Below, in pieces: positions 36,907-45,942 of a stretch of 64,000 bases of DNA (its first letter is position 1; every line of letters begins with the position of its first letter). This stretch comes from PFL42 sp963789825 (GTDB lineage Bacteria > Chloroflexota > Anaerolineae > Anaerolineales > E44-bin32). The stretch is from assembly GCA_963789825.1 (NCBI GenBank), contig CAWBME010000004.1:50697-114696 (forward strand). Reading direction: 5' to 3'. The notes under the pieces are model-generated. The model did no database searches and was not told where the DNA came from. It saw nothing but the letters and a program-made list of their open reading frames with translations. A program made the translations under genes and the position numbers.

Positions 36907-36935
36907 ATGCTACTTTAGTCTAACCTAAATTTCAA
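36907..36935 (-). promoter_or_regulatory. iron-regulated promoter with DtxR/IdeR-type box
   Basis: On the minus strand TTGAAA (36930-36935) and TAGCAT (36907-36912) are separated by 17 bp. Across the spacer lies CTACTTTAGTCTAACCTAA (36910-36928, plus strand), which agrees with the IdeR/DtxR consensus TTAGGTTAGCCTAACCTAA at 15 of 19 positions, with a full CTAACCTAA half-site. Binding of the metal-loaded regulator here would block the feo operon when iron is plentiful. Confidence 0.78.
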
Positions 36936-37047
36936 GGGGCAACTTGACGGTTCTCGGGAGGGTCGGTCCATATGCAAAGACCGGGCGCGACTGCGGCTCA
37001 CGCCGTCCGGTAAAGCCATGTACGAGCCTTCATCCCAGGGAGGTGGC

Positions 37048-38069
37048 ATGCGCCGCCTGAGTTCAACCGGCCGTCGTTCTGTTCTTTCTCTCGCCGCTGA
37101 TCGCCGAGCTGCTGTCCGGTTCTGCGCCGCCGACGGAGTTCTTCAACCCGGTCACTTTCCTGCTGCTGACCGCCTTCTACGGCAGCGGGGCGCTGCTTGT
37201 GCGCGAGTTGACCTTTCGCTGGAACAAGGGCTGGCCGACGGTTCTCCTGCTTGGACTGGCCTATGGGATCGTCGAGGAGGGACTGGCGGTCAAGAGCTTC
37301 TTCGACCCGACGTGGGTCGACCTCGGGCCCTTGGGAGTGTACGGACGCTGGGCCGACGTAAACTGGGTATGGTCGATTGGCCTTTCGCTCTACCACGCCG
37401 TCTTCAGTATCGCCATCCCGATTCTGCTCACCTCCCTGCTCTTCCCGGAGTGGAAAGACCGGCCCTGGCTGCGGCCGAGGTCCTTCCGGCTGTGGAGCTT
37501 GGTGCTGGCGCTGGTCGTGCTGCTCTGCAATCTGTTCCTCACGGCCTACCGCCCGTCCTGGCTGCATCTGGCGTTGGCCGGGGCGACGGTCCTCGGTCTG
37601 TACCTGCTGGCGCGCCGAGTCCCCGCCACTCTGCCGCTCACGCCGGCCATTGGCCTTCCCCGCCCACGGACGCTGTTCTTGCTCAGCTTCGCGGCGGTCA
37701 TCGGATGGTTCATCCTGCTGTGGGTGCTTCCCAACACCGCCGTACCAGCCATCGTCACGCTGGTGCTGATGGCGTTGTGGACCATGATTCGTTGTGCGCA
37801 CCATCGCAAGGCTGACGAAGCATGCCGGCTGGTCGCGCCACCACGCCTATGCGGCAGCCAGCGGCGCGCTGCTCTTCTTCATTCTGATGGCGCCGCTGCT
37901 GCAGCTCGATCCAAATCCTCCAGACAACCGCGCCGGTATGGCCCTGGTCGCAGTGGGGGCGTCCGTGTTCCTCGTAGGGTTGCGCCGCGTGGTTAGGCGG
38001 AGAGCAATTGGCGCCGAAGGCGCTCCCCACCCATCGGCTCCGCCGGCCCAGGGCGAGGTGGGCGCGTGA
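37048..38069 (+). CDS. polytopic membrane protein A of a three-gene set, frameshifted
   Basis: ATG at 37048 follows GGGAGGT. A frame change near 37078 gives LFFLSPLIAELLSGSAPP and YGSGALLVRELTFRWNKGW, followed by GLAYGIVEEGLAVKSFFDP, a conserved acidic motif. GVYGRWADVNWVWSIGLSLY and HAVFSIAIPILLTSLLFPEW follow; a further change near 37795 leads to a last helix pair (ASGALLFFILMAPLLQLDP). About 340 residues with eight or more helices. It belongs to a widespread membrane family without known function that I recognise only by this pattern. Overlaps the next gene by 4 bases. Confidence 0.6.
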
Positions 38070-39076
38070 GTGCCGCATCACAACACCGGTCCGGATCCGG
38101 GTTCCTGCGCCGGCTGGGCTACGTCGCCCTGACCGCGCTCACGCTGATGATCTATTCGGAGCATCTGTTCTGGGCGCGGCCGGGCCCTTGGACCTCGGTC
38201 GATGAACTCCTTCCCACCTTCCTGGCCTATGCCCTGGCCACCTACCTGTTCTTGGCGACGATTGCCTACTTCCGCGTGCGCACGAAAGCAGCGCTGTTCC
38301 TAGCTGCCGCCATCTACGGCTGGTTCCTCGAAGGGGTGATCGTTCAGACGATGTACGACGACTTCCCGCTCAACCTGTCGTTCACCGGACTGGCCTGGCA
38401 TGCGTTGATCAGTGTGCTGCTGGGTTGGGTGGTCGTGCCGGCCTGCCTTTCCCACGGAACGGTCCGCCGGACAGCGTGGCTTGCCGCAGGCATCGGCGCG
38501 GGCTATGGCCTGTGGAGCCTATGGTGGTGGACGATCGAGCCGCCGGCGGCGGCGCCGCTGGCGTTCGCCGCCTACACGCTGGCGCTCACCCTGGCGTTGA
38601 TGCTCTCCTACGGCCTGGCGCCTCGCGTGGGTCTTGAAGCCTTCCGGCCCTCCCGCGTGGAGATCGGCGGGCTATTGGCGCTGGCCGCTGCCTGGTACGC
38701 CGTCGTAACCATCCCGACTCAACCGCTCTCGCTCATCGTGCTCCCGCCGCTGGCGGTGCTGCTGCTGGTGGCCCTTGGCCGCAATCGCCGGTGCGAAACC
38801 CGCCCCGATCAGATCCAAGCCCTGCTCGCCGAGCCGAGTCCGGGCGCCGCCCAGCTGCTCGCCCTGCTTGCCCTCCCAGCCACGGCCTCGGGGGTGTACG
38901 TGCTCGCCGCCGCGCTGGACGCTCTTCCACCCACCGGGATGTTGCTCTACCTGATCACGGTGCCCTTGGGGTTTGCGCTTCTGGTCTGGGCACTGGCGAC
39001 GACGCTACGCCGCCCAGGTCTTGATCTTGCCTCAGACGCTCCGCTTGCCGCTGTGCCCCCGGCGCCCGTCCCATGA
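38066..39076 (+). CDS. polytopic membrane protein B of a three-gene set
   Basis: 336 residues, GTG start overlapping the previous stop. About ten hydrophobic segments. AAIYGWFLEGVIVQTMYDDF corresponds in position and pattern to the YG...E motif of protein A, followed by FTGLAWHALISVLLGWVVVP. The rest consists of helices LWSLWWWTIEPPAAAPLAF and TLALTLALMLSYGLAP. No family name can be given. Intact reading frame, GC3-rich like its neighbours. Overlaps gene C by 4 bases. Confidence 0.7.
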   Translation: MSAASQHRSGSGFLRRLGYVALTALTLMIYSEHLFWARPGPWTSVDELLPTFLAYALATYLFLATIAYFRVRTKAALFLAAAIYGWFLEGVIVQTMYDDFPLNLSFTGLAWHALISVLLGWVVVPACLSHGTVRRTAWLAAGIGAGYGLWSLWWWTIEPPAAAPLAFAAYTLALTLALMLSYGLAPRVGLEAFRPSRVEIGGLLALAAAWYAVVTIPTQPLSLIVLPPLAVLLLVALGRNRRCETRPDQIQALLAEPSPGAAQLLALLALPATASGVYVLAAALDALPPTGMLLYLITVPLGFALLVWALATTLRRPGLDLASDAPLAAVPPAPVP

Positions 39077-39798
39077 ATTCCGAATCCGATCAACCGACCC
39101 GCCGCTGGCGAGGCTGGCGCTGGCTGCTCGGCGCCAGCGCCTTGCTGCCGGTTGCCCGCCTGCTGGCCGACCCGCAGATACCATGTTGCTGATCTACACG
39201 TTTTTCGTCGCCGCCTGGCTCGGGCCGCAGCCAGATCGCCGCGATTGCCCGGCGTGTGCCCCTCCCCAGGTGGGTGCATGCCCTGCTTGCCACCCTGCTG
39301 GTCGGCGTATTGACCGAGTGCCTTGCCTGGCTTGGCAGCTACTTAGCGCACGATCCACAACCCGCCTTGCTGCATCCTCAACTTGCCTATGACTTGCTGC
39401 TCAGTCCAGGGATCTATGCCGCCTGGGCGCTGGCCTGGATGTTGGCCGGTCGCCACTTCGCCTATCGCCTCCGGCATGTTTTCGTCCTACAGGGCGTGTA
39501 CGGAGTGTTCGTCGAGCAGCAGGGGGCGGTCTTCCTCAAGGGGCTGGCAGCCCTTCCCGAGGGCTTGATCCTCTGGTTGTACGTGTTCGGGGTCTACGGC
39601 TCGGCCATGGGCCTGGCCGCTCTGCTCTGGCCGCCGCATCTGCTGGGTGAGGGCAGAAGCCGCGGGTGGCTGCGATTCCCTGCCGCCCTTCTGCTCAATC
39701 TAGCACTGACGGCTGTCACCGCTCTGGGCTGGGGCCTGCTGCTGATGCCACTGCCTGTCCCCGAGCCTCGGCCGATCTGGGAGGCTCCCCTATGGTGA
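39073..39798 (+). CDS. polytopic membrane protein C of a three-gene set, frameshifted twice
   Basis: ATG at 39073 overlaps the stop of protein B. Start MNSESDQPTRRWRGWRWLLG, then frame changes near 39180 and 39235 give TMLLIYTFFVAAWLGP and VPLPRWVHALLATLLVGVLT. The central helix block LQGVYGVFVEQQGAVFLKGL again holds YG and a following Glu. It ends with helices NLALTAVTALGWGLLLMPLP. About 240 residues. Its stop overlaps the start of the secreted lipoprotein gene, so all four are coupled. Confidence 0.6.
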
Positions 39799-40901
39799 GC
39801 GCTGGCACGTACTCCCAACACGCGTTGATCTTCGCGCTGCTCGGTCTTGTTCTCGGAGCTTCCGCCTGCAGCGCTCCGGCTGCGACCGATCCGCCCGATC
39901 CCGTCCTGCCGGCGGTCACTCCTGTAGCGCGCGGTGAACGCACACTCTCCATCGACGTCAACGAACCGTCCGATGGCAACTACGATGCGGCCTTCCGACT
40001 GGCTCGGGAGGTCGGAACGCAGTCCGTCAGCCTTTCGATTCCCTGGGACAGCTTCGAGCTTGAGCCGGGTCAGTTCTCCCCAGACCCAGACTACCTCTCG
40101 ATCGCCAACGTCTACTATCCCGGATACGACACTTCGCTGGCGCTCACTCTGGCCCCCATTGACACCAACCAGCTGCGCGTGCCGCAGGACCTTGCCGCCC
40201 TCAGCTTCGACGATCCACAAATGATCGAGCGCTTCAACCGCGCGCTGGAACAGGCGCTCGCCCGACTGCCCGAGACAGAAGTGAGCGTGTTGGCCATCGG
40301 CAACGAGATCGACATCTATCTACAGGGGGATCCTGCGCAGTGCGCGGCCTACGCTTCCTTCATGGCCGCCACCTCGGCGCACGCACGCAGCCTGCGGCCC
40401 GGACTGACGGTGGGGACCAAGGCAACGACCGGCGGCCTGCTTGGGGAAAGCCGCGACTGCCTGCAGGCGATCAACCAGTCCAGCGATGTGATCCTGGCGA
40501 CCTACTATCCGCTGGGGCCGGATTTCGCCGTTCGCTCGCCCTCAAGCCCGGCCGCCGATTTCGCCGCCCTGGTCGATCTGGCCGGTTCCAAGCCCGTCTT
40601 CCTGCTGGAGGTCGGCTATCCATCGAGCGAGCGGCTGGGGAGCTCGGAAGCCCAACAGGCCGAGTTCGTGCGCCAGGTGTTCCGGGCGTGGGATGCACAG
40701 GCCGCCTCGATCCCCTACCTGAGTTTCACCTGGATGCACGATATCCCCGGCGATTCACTGCAGGGGTACCTGGGCTACTACGGCCTCGACTCAGCCGAAT
40801 TTGCCGCTTTTCTGGGAACCCTCGGCCTGCGCAGCCGCAACGGCCGAGACAAGCCCGCCTTCCTGGCTCTTGCACAGGAAGCGGCGGCCCGCGGGTGGTG
40901 A
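39792..40901 (+). CDS. lipoprotein with glycoside-hydrolase-like TIM-barrel domain
   Basis: 369 residues. A signal peptide (ALIFALLGLVLGASAC) ends in a lipobox Cys. The mature domain alternates strands and helices: TQSVSLSIPWDSFELEPGQF, then LALTLAPIDTN, VSVLAIGNEIDIYLQGDP (a catalytic-type Glu after GN), and KPVFLLEVGYPSS (a second Glu at a strand end), FTWMHDIPGD last. The GNE...LLEVG pair resembles the acid/base and nucleophile of clan GH-A enzymes such as GH53 or GH17, but no family is assigned. Anchored outside the cytoplasmic membrane, translationally coupled to the three membrane proteins upstream. Confidence 0.7.
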   Translation: MVSAGTYSQHALIFALLGLVLGASACSAPAATDPPDPVLPAVTPVARGERTLSIDVNEPSDGNYDAAFRLAREVGTQSVSLSIPWDSFELEPGQFSPDPDYLSIANVYYPGYDTSLALTLAPIDTNQLRVPQDLAALSFDDPQMIERFNRALEQALARLPETEVSVLAIGNEIDIYLQGDPAQCAAYASFMAATSAHARSLRPGLTVGTKATTGGLLGESRDCLQAINQSSDVILATYYPLGPDFAVRSPSSPAADFAALVDLAGSKPVFLLEVGYPSSERLGSSEAQQAEFVRQVFRAWDAQAASIPYLSFTWMHDIPGDSLQGYLGYYGLDSAEFAAFLGTLGLRSRNGRDKPAFLALAQEAAARGW

Positions 40902-40918
40902 TCCACCCTGCCGGGCGG

Positions 40919-41851
40919 CTACAGCCAGTCTCGGCGCCAGAAGATCACCACCACCAGTAGGGACACCACCACCGCAAAGCCCAGCACCGCCCAGAAGGCG
41001 GAAGGGTGCCCCGAAAGCGGCAGGGTGACGTTCATCCCATAGATGCTGGCTACCAGCGTAGGCAGCGCCAGGATGATCGTGACCGAGGCCAGGAATTTCA
41101 TCACCGCGTTCAGGTTGTTCGAGATGATCGAGGCGAAGGCATCCATCATCTGGCTGAGAATGCCGCTGGAGATGTTGGTCATCTCGATCGCCTGGCCGAT
41201 CTCGGTCAGGGCGTCCTCCAGCAGATCCTCGTCGTCCGGAAACATCTTGAACATCTGCCCTTTCTGCAGGCGGTCCATCATGAGCTGGTTTGCCTTGAGG
41301 GCAGTGGTGAAGTAGGTCAGGCTCTTCTGGTACTTGAGCAGTTCCAGCACCTCACGGTTGCGCAACGAAGCCTGTAGCTTGTCCTCCAGCGCGTCCACCG
41401 CCTTATTGATCGCCCTCAAGTCGACCAGGTACTGCTGCGCCGTCAGCAGGAACAGATGGAGCAGGAAGCGGTTGCGCTTGGCGGTGCTGATGCCTCGCAA
41501 CTTGCCGTTCGACATGCCGCGCAGGACTTCGCTCTCCTGAGCACTGACCGTGACCACAGCCCTTTCCGTCAGGATGATGCCCAGCGGAACGGTTGTGAAG
41601 GGGATATCGGAGCTCGGGCCCTCATGCCGCGGCACGCGCAGGATGACCAGCGCTGCACCTTCTTCCTTCTCGGTGCGCGCCATCTCGTCGAGGTCCAACG
41701 GATAGGTGAGGAACTCGCGCGGAATGCCGTAGCCGGTCTCCACCCTGGCGATCTCCTCGGCATCCGGCGAAGTCAGGTGGATCCAGCACCCATCGACGGG
41801 CTGGTCGATGGCGATCACGCCGTCGGGCGTGCTGCGGTAGATGCTGATCAT
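40919..41851 (-). CDS. corA: CorA-family magnesium/cobalt channel
   Basis: 310 residues. A large N-terminal cytoplasmic alpha/beta domain (GYGIPREFLTYPLDLDEMAR), a long stalk helix region (QQYLVDLRAINKAVDALEDK) and two C-terminal membrane helices. The selectivity motif YGMNV lies between them at ASIYGMNVTLPLSG, the hallmark of CorA. The C-terminus is short and basic (FWRRDWL). Pentameric Mg2+ uptake channel. Divergent from mutM across a 400-bp gap. Confidence 0.94.
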   Translation of the reverse strand: MISIYRSTPDGVIAIDQPVDGCWIHLTSPDAEEIARVETGYGIPREFLTYPLDLDEMARTEKEEGAALVILRVPRHEGPSSDIPFTTVPLGIILTERAVVTVSAQESEVLRGMSNGKLRGISTAKRNRFLLHLFLLTAQQYLVDLRAINKAVDALEDKLQASLRNREVLELLKYQKSLTYFTTALKANQLMMDRLQKGQMFKMFPDDEDLLEDALTEIGQAIEMTNISSGILSQMMDAFASIISNNLNAVMKFLASVTIILALPTLVASIYGMNVTLPLSGHPSAFWAVLGFAVVVSLLVVVIFWRRDWL

Positions 41852-42252
41852 GGCGCCTCCCGTGTTTCAGATCCGAACAGACACCGTCGAGCGACCGCCG
41901 CGGTCATGCGGCGGTCACCTGGGGTCGTGGCAGGATGCTGGAGCCGGTGGAACCATGAGGCTCAGGCGTCCTTCCGGCAGCGGTGCGGCCGATCCCGCTC
42001 CGCTCCGGAATATCCTGAGACGGAGGTCAGGCGGGGAAGGCGCGCGGTGCTGCGGCCGGGGCAAGCCCGGCCCGGCTACGGTGACTATTCGTGTCGGATG
42101 GGTTGCTGTCGTCCATCATGCATGCCCAAAATCGGGCTTGCCTCTCCGTGCAGACATCGCTGGTTATAGCACCGATGGGGTACGCCTGTCCAGCCGCAAA
42201 TTCTGCTCAGCCGCCCGGCCGGTATAATCGCTGGCGTCGTCCCAGGCTCAGT
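41852..42252. other. 401-bp divergent intergenic region between corA and mutM
   Basis: No convincing gene. An inverted repeat ACCGCCGC (41890-41897) / GCGGCGGT (41904-41911) lies upstream of corA. A TATAAT at 42223-42228, 24 bp before the mutM start, is a likely -10 for mutM; the -35 is weak. No Mg-riboswitch (M-box or mgtA-type) structure could be recognised by eye. Confidence 0.4.
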
Positions 42253-43101
42253 ATGCCCGAGCTCCCCGAACTGGAGGTCGTCAAGGACGTTCTCAACCGC
42301 CGCCTGGCCGGGCAGGCCGTGGCTCAGGTTGAAGTCGCCCCCAAGGGCGGCCCGATCGTCGTGCGCGATCTGACGGGTGAGGGGATCTCCGCTCAGCTCG
42401 CCGGCCGACGCCTGGCCGCCGTGGAACGCCGCGGCAAGTATCTGCTGTTCCTGCTTACTCCGCGCAGCGCCTCGGATGCTCGTCTGGTGATGGCCGTCAA
42501 CCCCAAGCTGACCGGCCGTCTACAGCTGTGTCTGCCGCAAGCGCCCAAGGCCGGCCCGGTGCATCTCACAGTCCACTTCGCCGGCGTGCCGGAGGTGCTG
42601 CGCTACATTGACAGCAAACGCATGGGGCAGATCTACTTGACGCACGACCTGGCGCAGATTCCCACGTTCGCCGAGATGGGACCCGAGGCGCTGGCGATCA
42701 CGCTGGAGGACTTCCGCCAGCGGCTGCGCCCTTTCCGCGGCGAGATCAAGGGCATTCTGACACGGGCGGGTTTTGTCGCCGGCATCGGCAACGCCTATGC
42801 CGACGAGATCCTGTGGCAGGCCCGCCTGCACCCCTACCGCAAACGCACGACGCTCTCCGCCACCGACGTCGAGTCGCTCTACCAGGCGATGCGGCACGTG
42901 CTCCACGGCGCCATCGAACAGGTACGCCAGCAGATGGGGGACGACATCCACCTCAAACCGCGCGACTTCTTTGCCGTGCACATGCGGGGCGGCGAGCCCT
43001 GCCCGCGCTGCGGCGGCGCGATCTCCGCCATCACCGCCAACCAGCGCCTCACCAACTTCTGCCGCAGCTGCCAGCCCGGTGGTTTGATCCGCGGGCTGTG
43101 A
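42253..43101 (+). CDS. mutM: formamidopyrimidine-DNA glycosylase (Fpg/MutM)
   Basis: A bifunctional DNA glycosylase/AP lyase that removes 8-oxoguanine and related lesions. It begins MPELPELEVVKDVLNRRL, giving the catalytic Pro1 and Glu2 after Met removal. RRGKYLLFLL holds the conserved Lys near residue 56. GIGNAYADEILWQARLHPYR is the H2TH region. The C-terminal zinc finger is CPRCGG...FCRSCQ (near residues 252-275). 282 residues, typical. Start confirmed by the MPELPE opening. Confidence 0.97.
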   Translation: MPELPELEVVKDVLNRRLAGQAVAQVEVAPKGGPIVVRDLTGEGISAQLAGRRLAAVERRGKYLLFLLTPRSASDARLVMAVNPKLTGRLQLCLPQAPKAGPVHLTVHFAGVPEVLRYIDSKRMGQIYLTHDLAQIPTFAEMGPEALAITLEDFRQRLRPFRGEIKGILTRAGFVAGIGNAYADEILWQARLHPYRKRTTLSATDVESLYQAMRHVLHGAIEQVRQQMGDDIHLKPRDFFAVHMRGGEPCPRCGGAISAITANQRLTNFCRSCQPGGLIRGL

Positions 43102-43143
43102 GGTGGACCGGGGCGTGCTACACTCCACGGCGCTGTCACCGCC

Positions 43144-44349
43144 ATGGTAGTCTCCACCGCCGATCTCGTGCGCCCAAAGCTGGAACAGGCCACGCGCTTG
43201 CTCCAACGCTACGACCTGGACCTGTGGCTGACGCTTGCCCAGGAAACCAGTCTGACACGGGATCCGGCGCTCGACCTGATCTTCCCCTTTGGGCTGACCT
43301 GGCAATCGGCGTTCCTGGTCCATCGCAGCGGTGAGAGCCTCGCCATCCTCGGCCGCTACGATGCCGGCACGGCGCGCGCGATGCGGGCGTTCACCAGCGT
43401 GATCGCCTACGATCATTCCATTCGCCCGGCACTCGTGCAAGCGCTGCAGAGGCTCGCCCCGCGCAAGATCGCCATCAACTACTCCCTCGACGATCCTGCC
43501 TCCGACGGGCTGACCCACGGGCTGAAGCTGCATCTGGACCAGATGCTGGCGGAGGCCGGCCTCGATGCTGAGCAGGTCGTCTCGGCGTCGGACTTCCTGG
43601 GCAGCCTGCGCGGCCAGAAGATCGAGCTGGAGGTGCAGCGCATCCGACAGGCAGTCGCCACCACACAGCGCCTGCTGGGCGAGCTGGCTGCGCAGCTGCA
43701 GCCCGGAATCACCGAGCGCCAGGTGGCTGAGCGGCTGCATCAGAGCATGCGCCAGGAGGCCCTGGCGGCCGCCTGGGATTGGGAGGCGGACCCCATCGTC
43801 AACTTCGGACCGGAGGCTGAGGTCGGCCACAGCCTGCCCACCGATCGACCGCTCCGGCCAGGCCAACTGGTCCATGTTGACTTCGGCGTCAAAGAAGCTG
43901 GCTTCTGTGCCGATCTACAACGCCTGTGGTATCTGCCTTCAGCGGGCGAGGCTCGGCTGCCAGACCCGGTCGGCCAGGCATGGCAGGCTGTGCAACGGGC
44001 GCTGCTGGCCGGCGCCGGTGCTCTGCGCCCCGGCGCCCTCGGCTGGCAGGTCGATCACGCCGCCCGCACCTCGCTGACCGCCAGCGGCTACCCCGAGTAC
44101 CTGCATGCCTTCGGGCACCACCTGGGGCGAGTCGCCCATGATGGCTCGACCGTGCTCGGCCCGCGCTGGGAGCGCTACGGCCGCACGCCATTCGGCACGA
44201 TCGAGATCGACAATGTCTTTGCCATCGAGCTGGGCGTTCAGCTCGAGGGGTACGGCCCGGTCTACATCGAGGAGAACGTCCGAGTGACCAAGACCGGCCT
44301 GGAGTGGTTGAGCACACCCCAGACCGAGATCTTCCTCCTCCAGACCTGA
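43144..44349 (+). CDS. M24-family Xaa-Pro aminopeptidase-like protein
   Basis: 401 residues. An N-terminal creatinase-like domain (about 1-165) is followed by the pita-bread M24 domain. Metal ligands visible: Asp in VHVDFGV and Asp in CADLQR, His in HAFGHHLGRVAHDG, Glu in FAIELGV and Glu in VYIEENVRVT. All five M24 metal ligands are present, so the protein is likely an active metallopeptidase removing Pro-adjacent N-terminal residues. Stands 42 bp downstream of mutM. Confidence 0.92.
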   Translation: MVVSTADLVRPKLEQATRLLQRYDLDLWLTLAQETSLTRDPALDLIFPFGLTWQSAFLVHRSGESLAILGRYDAGTARAMRAFTSVIAYDHSIRPALVQALQRLAPRKIAINYSLDDPASDGLTHGLKLHLDQMLAEAGLDAEQVVSASDFLGSLRGQKIELEVQRIRQAVATTQRLLGELAAQLQPGITERQVAERLHQSMRQEALAAAWDWEADPIVNFGPEAEVGHSLPTDRPLRPGQLVHVDFGVKEAGFCADLQRLWYLPSAGEARLPDPVGQAWQAVQRALLAGAGALRPGALGWQVDHAARTSLTASGYPEYLHAFGHHLGRVAHDGSTVLGPRWERYGRTPFGTIEIDNVFAIELGVQLEGYGPVYIEENVRVTKTGLEWLSTPQTEIFLLQT

Positions 44350-44455
44350 CCCGTCGCGCGGTGACCGCGGCCTCCTGAATCTCATTGGCATCGGAGGCGC
44401 TTGTGCCAAGCCCTCCAGCTCTGGATGTTACAATTTCGGCCTCACCGGAGGCCGT

Positions 44456-45856
44456 ATGCGCAAGCTCGTCCTTGGGATTGTCGCCAGTGTCCTGCTGACC
44501 GCCGGCCTAGCCTGCAGCAGCATCACGCGCCTGGTCCCCGCGCCTCAACAACCCGCCTCGCCGGCTGCGACCGAAGGCCCGGCGATCCTGCTTCCCACGG
44601 CGCTTCCCAGCGGCACTCCCGGCCAAGATCCTGCCACCCCCTCGTCCGTTTCCGAGGACGAGCTGCCGATCAGCCCTGAAGCTCTGGCCAAGATGGAGGA
44701 GATCGAGCAGCAGGTCATCACGCTGCGCGGGCTGTACCCCAATCTGCCCTCCGATCGCACGCTGCTCAGCCCGGAACAGCTGCGCCAGCGAGTGATCGAC
44801 GACTTCCTCGGCGATTACACACCCGAGGAAGCCAGGGATGACGCCCAGGTGCTGGCGTTGTTGGGCCTGCTCGAACCGGATTTCGAGCTGCTCGATTTCT
44901 ATCTCGAGCTGTACAACGAACAGATCGCCGGATACTACGACGATGAGGTCAAGCGCATGTTCGTGGTCGGCGGGCAGGAGTTCGGCGGCCCCGAGCGTCT
45001 GACGCATGCCCACGAATACGTTCACGCGCTACAGGACCAGAACTACGACTTCCAAGGAAAGATGGGTTTCACCGACGAGGCGTGCGAGGCCGATTCCGAG
45101 CGCTGCGCCGGTATCCGCAGCCTGGTCGAGGGCGACGCCTCGCTCCTCGAAGAGCAGTGGGCTCGCACCTACGCCACCGAACAGGACATCAACCAGATCA
45201 TCGACTTCTACGACAACCTGCACACACCGGTCTACGACCGCGCTCCTGAATTCATGAAACAGGACTTCATCTTCCCCTACGTCCAGGGCTCGGAGTTCGT
45301 TCGCGCACTCTTTCTCGAGGGCCGCTGGGCAGGCGTCGACGCCGCCTACCAGGATCTGCCGCTCTCGACCGAACAGATCCTGCACCCTGAGCGCTATCCG
45401 GACGACAAACCACGTCGAGTGGTGCTGCCCGAGATGGGAGAGGCGCTCGGCGAGGGGTGGCGGGAGATCGATCTCAACAATCTCGGCGAGTGGTATCTGC
45501 GGCTGACGCTGATGGAGCAGCTACCCGAGGAGGCGGCTGCGGCTGCCGCCGAGGGCTGGGGCGGCGACACCTACCGTGCCTATCACCATGATGCTTCGGG
45601 CCAGTCGGCGCTGGTCTTGGCCTCATCGTGGGATCGGATGGCGGATGCCGAGGAGTTCCTGCTGGCGCTGCGCGACTACGCCGACAAACGCCTCGGCCGC
45701 CGCCAGGGAGACACCAAGCAGTTCCGCTGGGAAGCAGCCGACGAGGCCATGCTCGCCGAACGCGCCTCGGATCAGGTGCTGTGGATCATCGCCCCGGATA
45801 CCGCAACCCGGGACGCCCTGCGCCAGGCGGTGTCCTTCCCCGCCGAGCTTGAATGA
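44456..45856 (+). CDS. lipoprotein with HExxH metallopeptidase-like motif
   Basis: 466 residues. The signal peptide MRKLVLGIVASVLLTAGLAC ends in a lipobox, followed by a Pro/Thr/Ser-rich linker (to about residue 75). In the folded domain, THAHEYVHALQDQ near residue 188 has the zinc-type HEYVH. RSLVEGDASLLEEQWAR follows some 40 residues later, where a gluzincin would place its third Glu ligand. The rest is helical with AYRAYHHDASGQSALVLASS-like strands. This family of large Chloroflexota lipoproteins is uncharacterised as far as I know. Start chosen by GGAGGCCGT before the ATG. Confidence 0.72.
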   Translation: MRKLVLGIVASVLLTAGLACSSITRLVPAPQQPASPAATEGPAILLPTALPSGTPGQDPATPSSVSEDELPISPEALAKMEEIEQQVITLRGLYPNLPSDRTLLSPEQLRQRVIDDFLGDYTPEEARDDAQVLALLGLLEPDFELLDFYLELYNEQIAGYYDDEVKRMFVVGGQEFGGPERLTHAHEYVHALQDQNYDFQGKMGFTDEACEADSERCAGIRSLVEGDASLLEEQWARTYATEQDINQIIDFYDNLHTPVYDRAPEFMKQDFIFPYVQGSEFVRALFLEGRWAGVDAAYQDLPLSTEQILHPERYPDDKPRRVVLPEMGEALGEGWREIDLNNLGEWYLRLTLMEQLPEEAAAAAAEGWGGDTYRAYHHDASGQSALVLASSWDRMADAEEFLLALRDYADKRLGRRQGDTKQFRWEAADEAMLAERASDQVLWIIAPDTATRDALRQAVSFPAELE

Positions 45857-45942
45857 TCGGCTCGCACTCTCGCCCACCGGGCCCCTGCGAGTCTTGACCT
45901 CGAATTGCTGCGGGCGGATATGCCTCGGGCGCAGGCGTCCGG

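Noticed and set aside
41852..42252. Magnesium riboswitch upstream of corA
   Set aside because: No M-box or leader structure was recognisable by eye, only one short hairpin.
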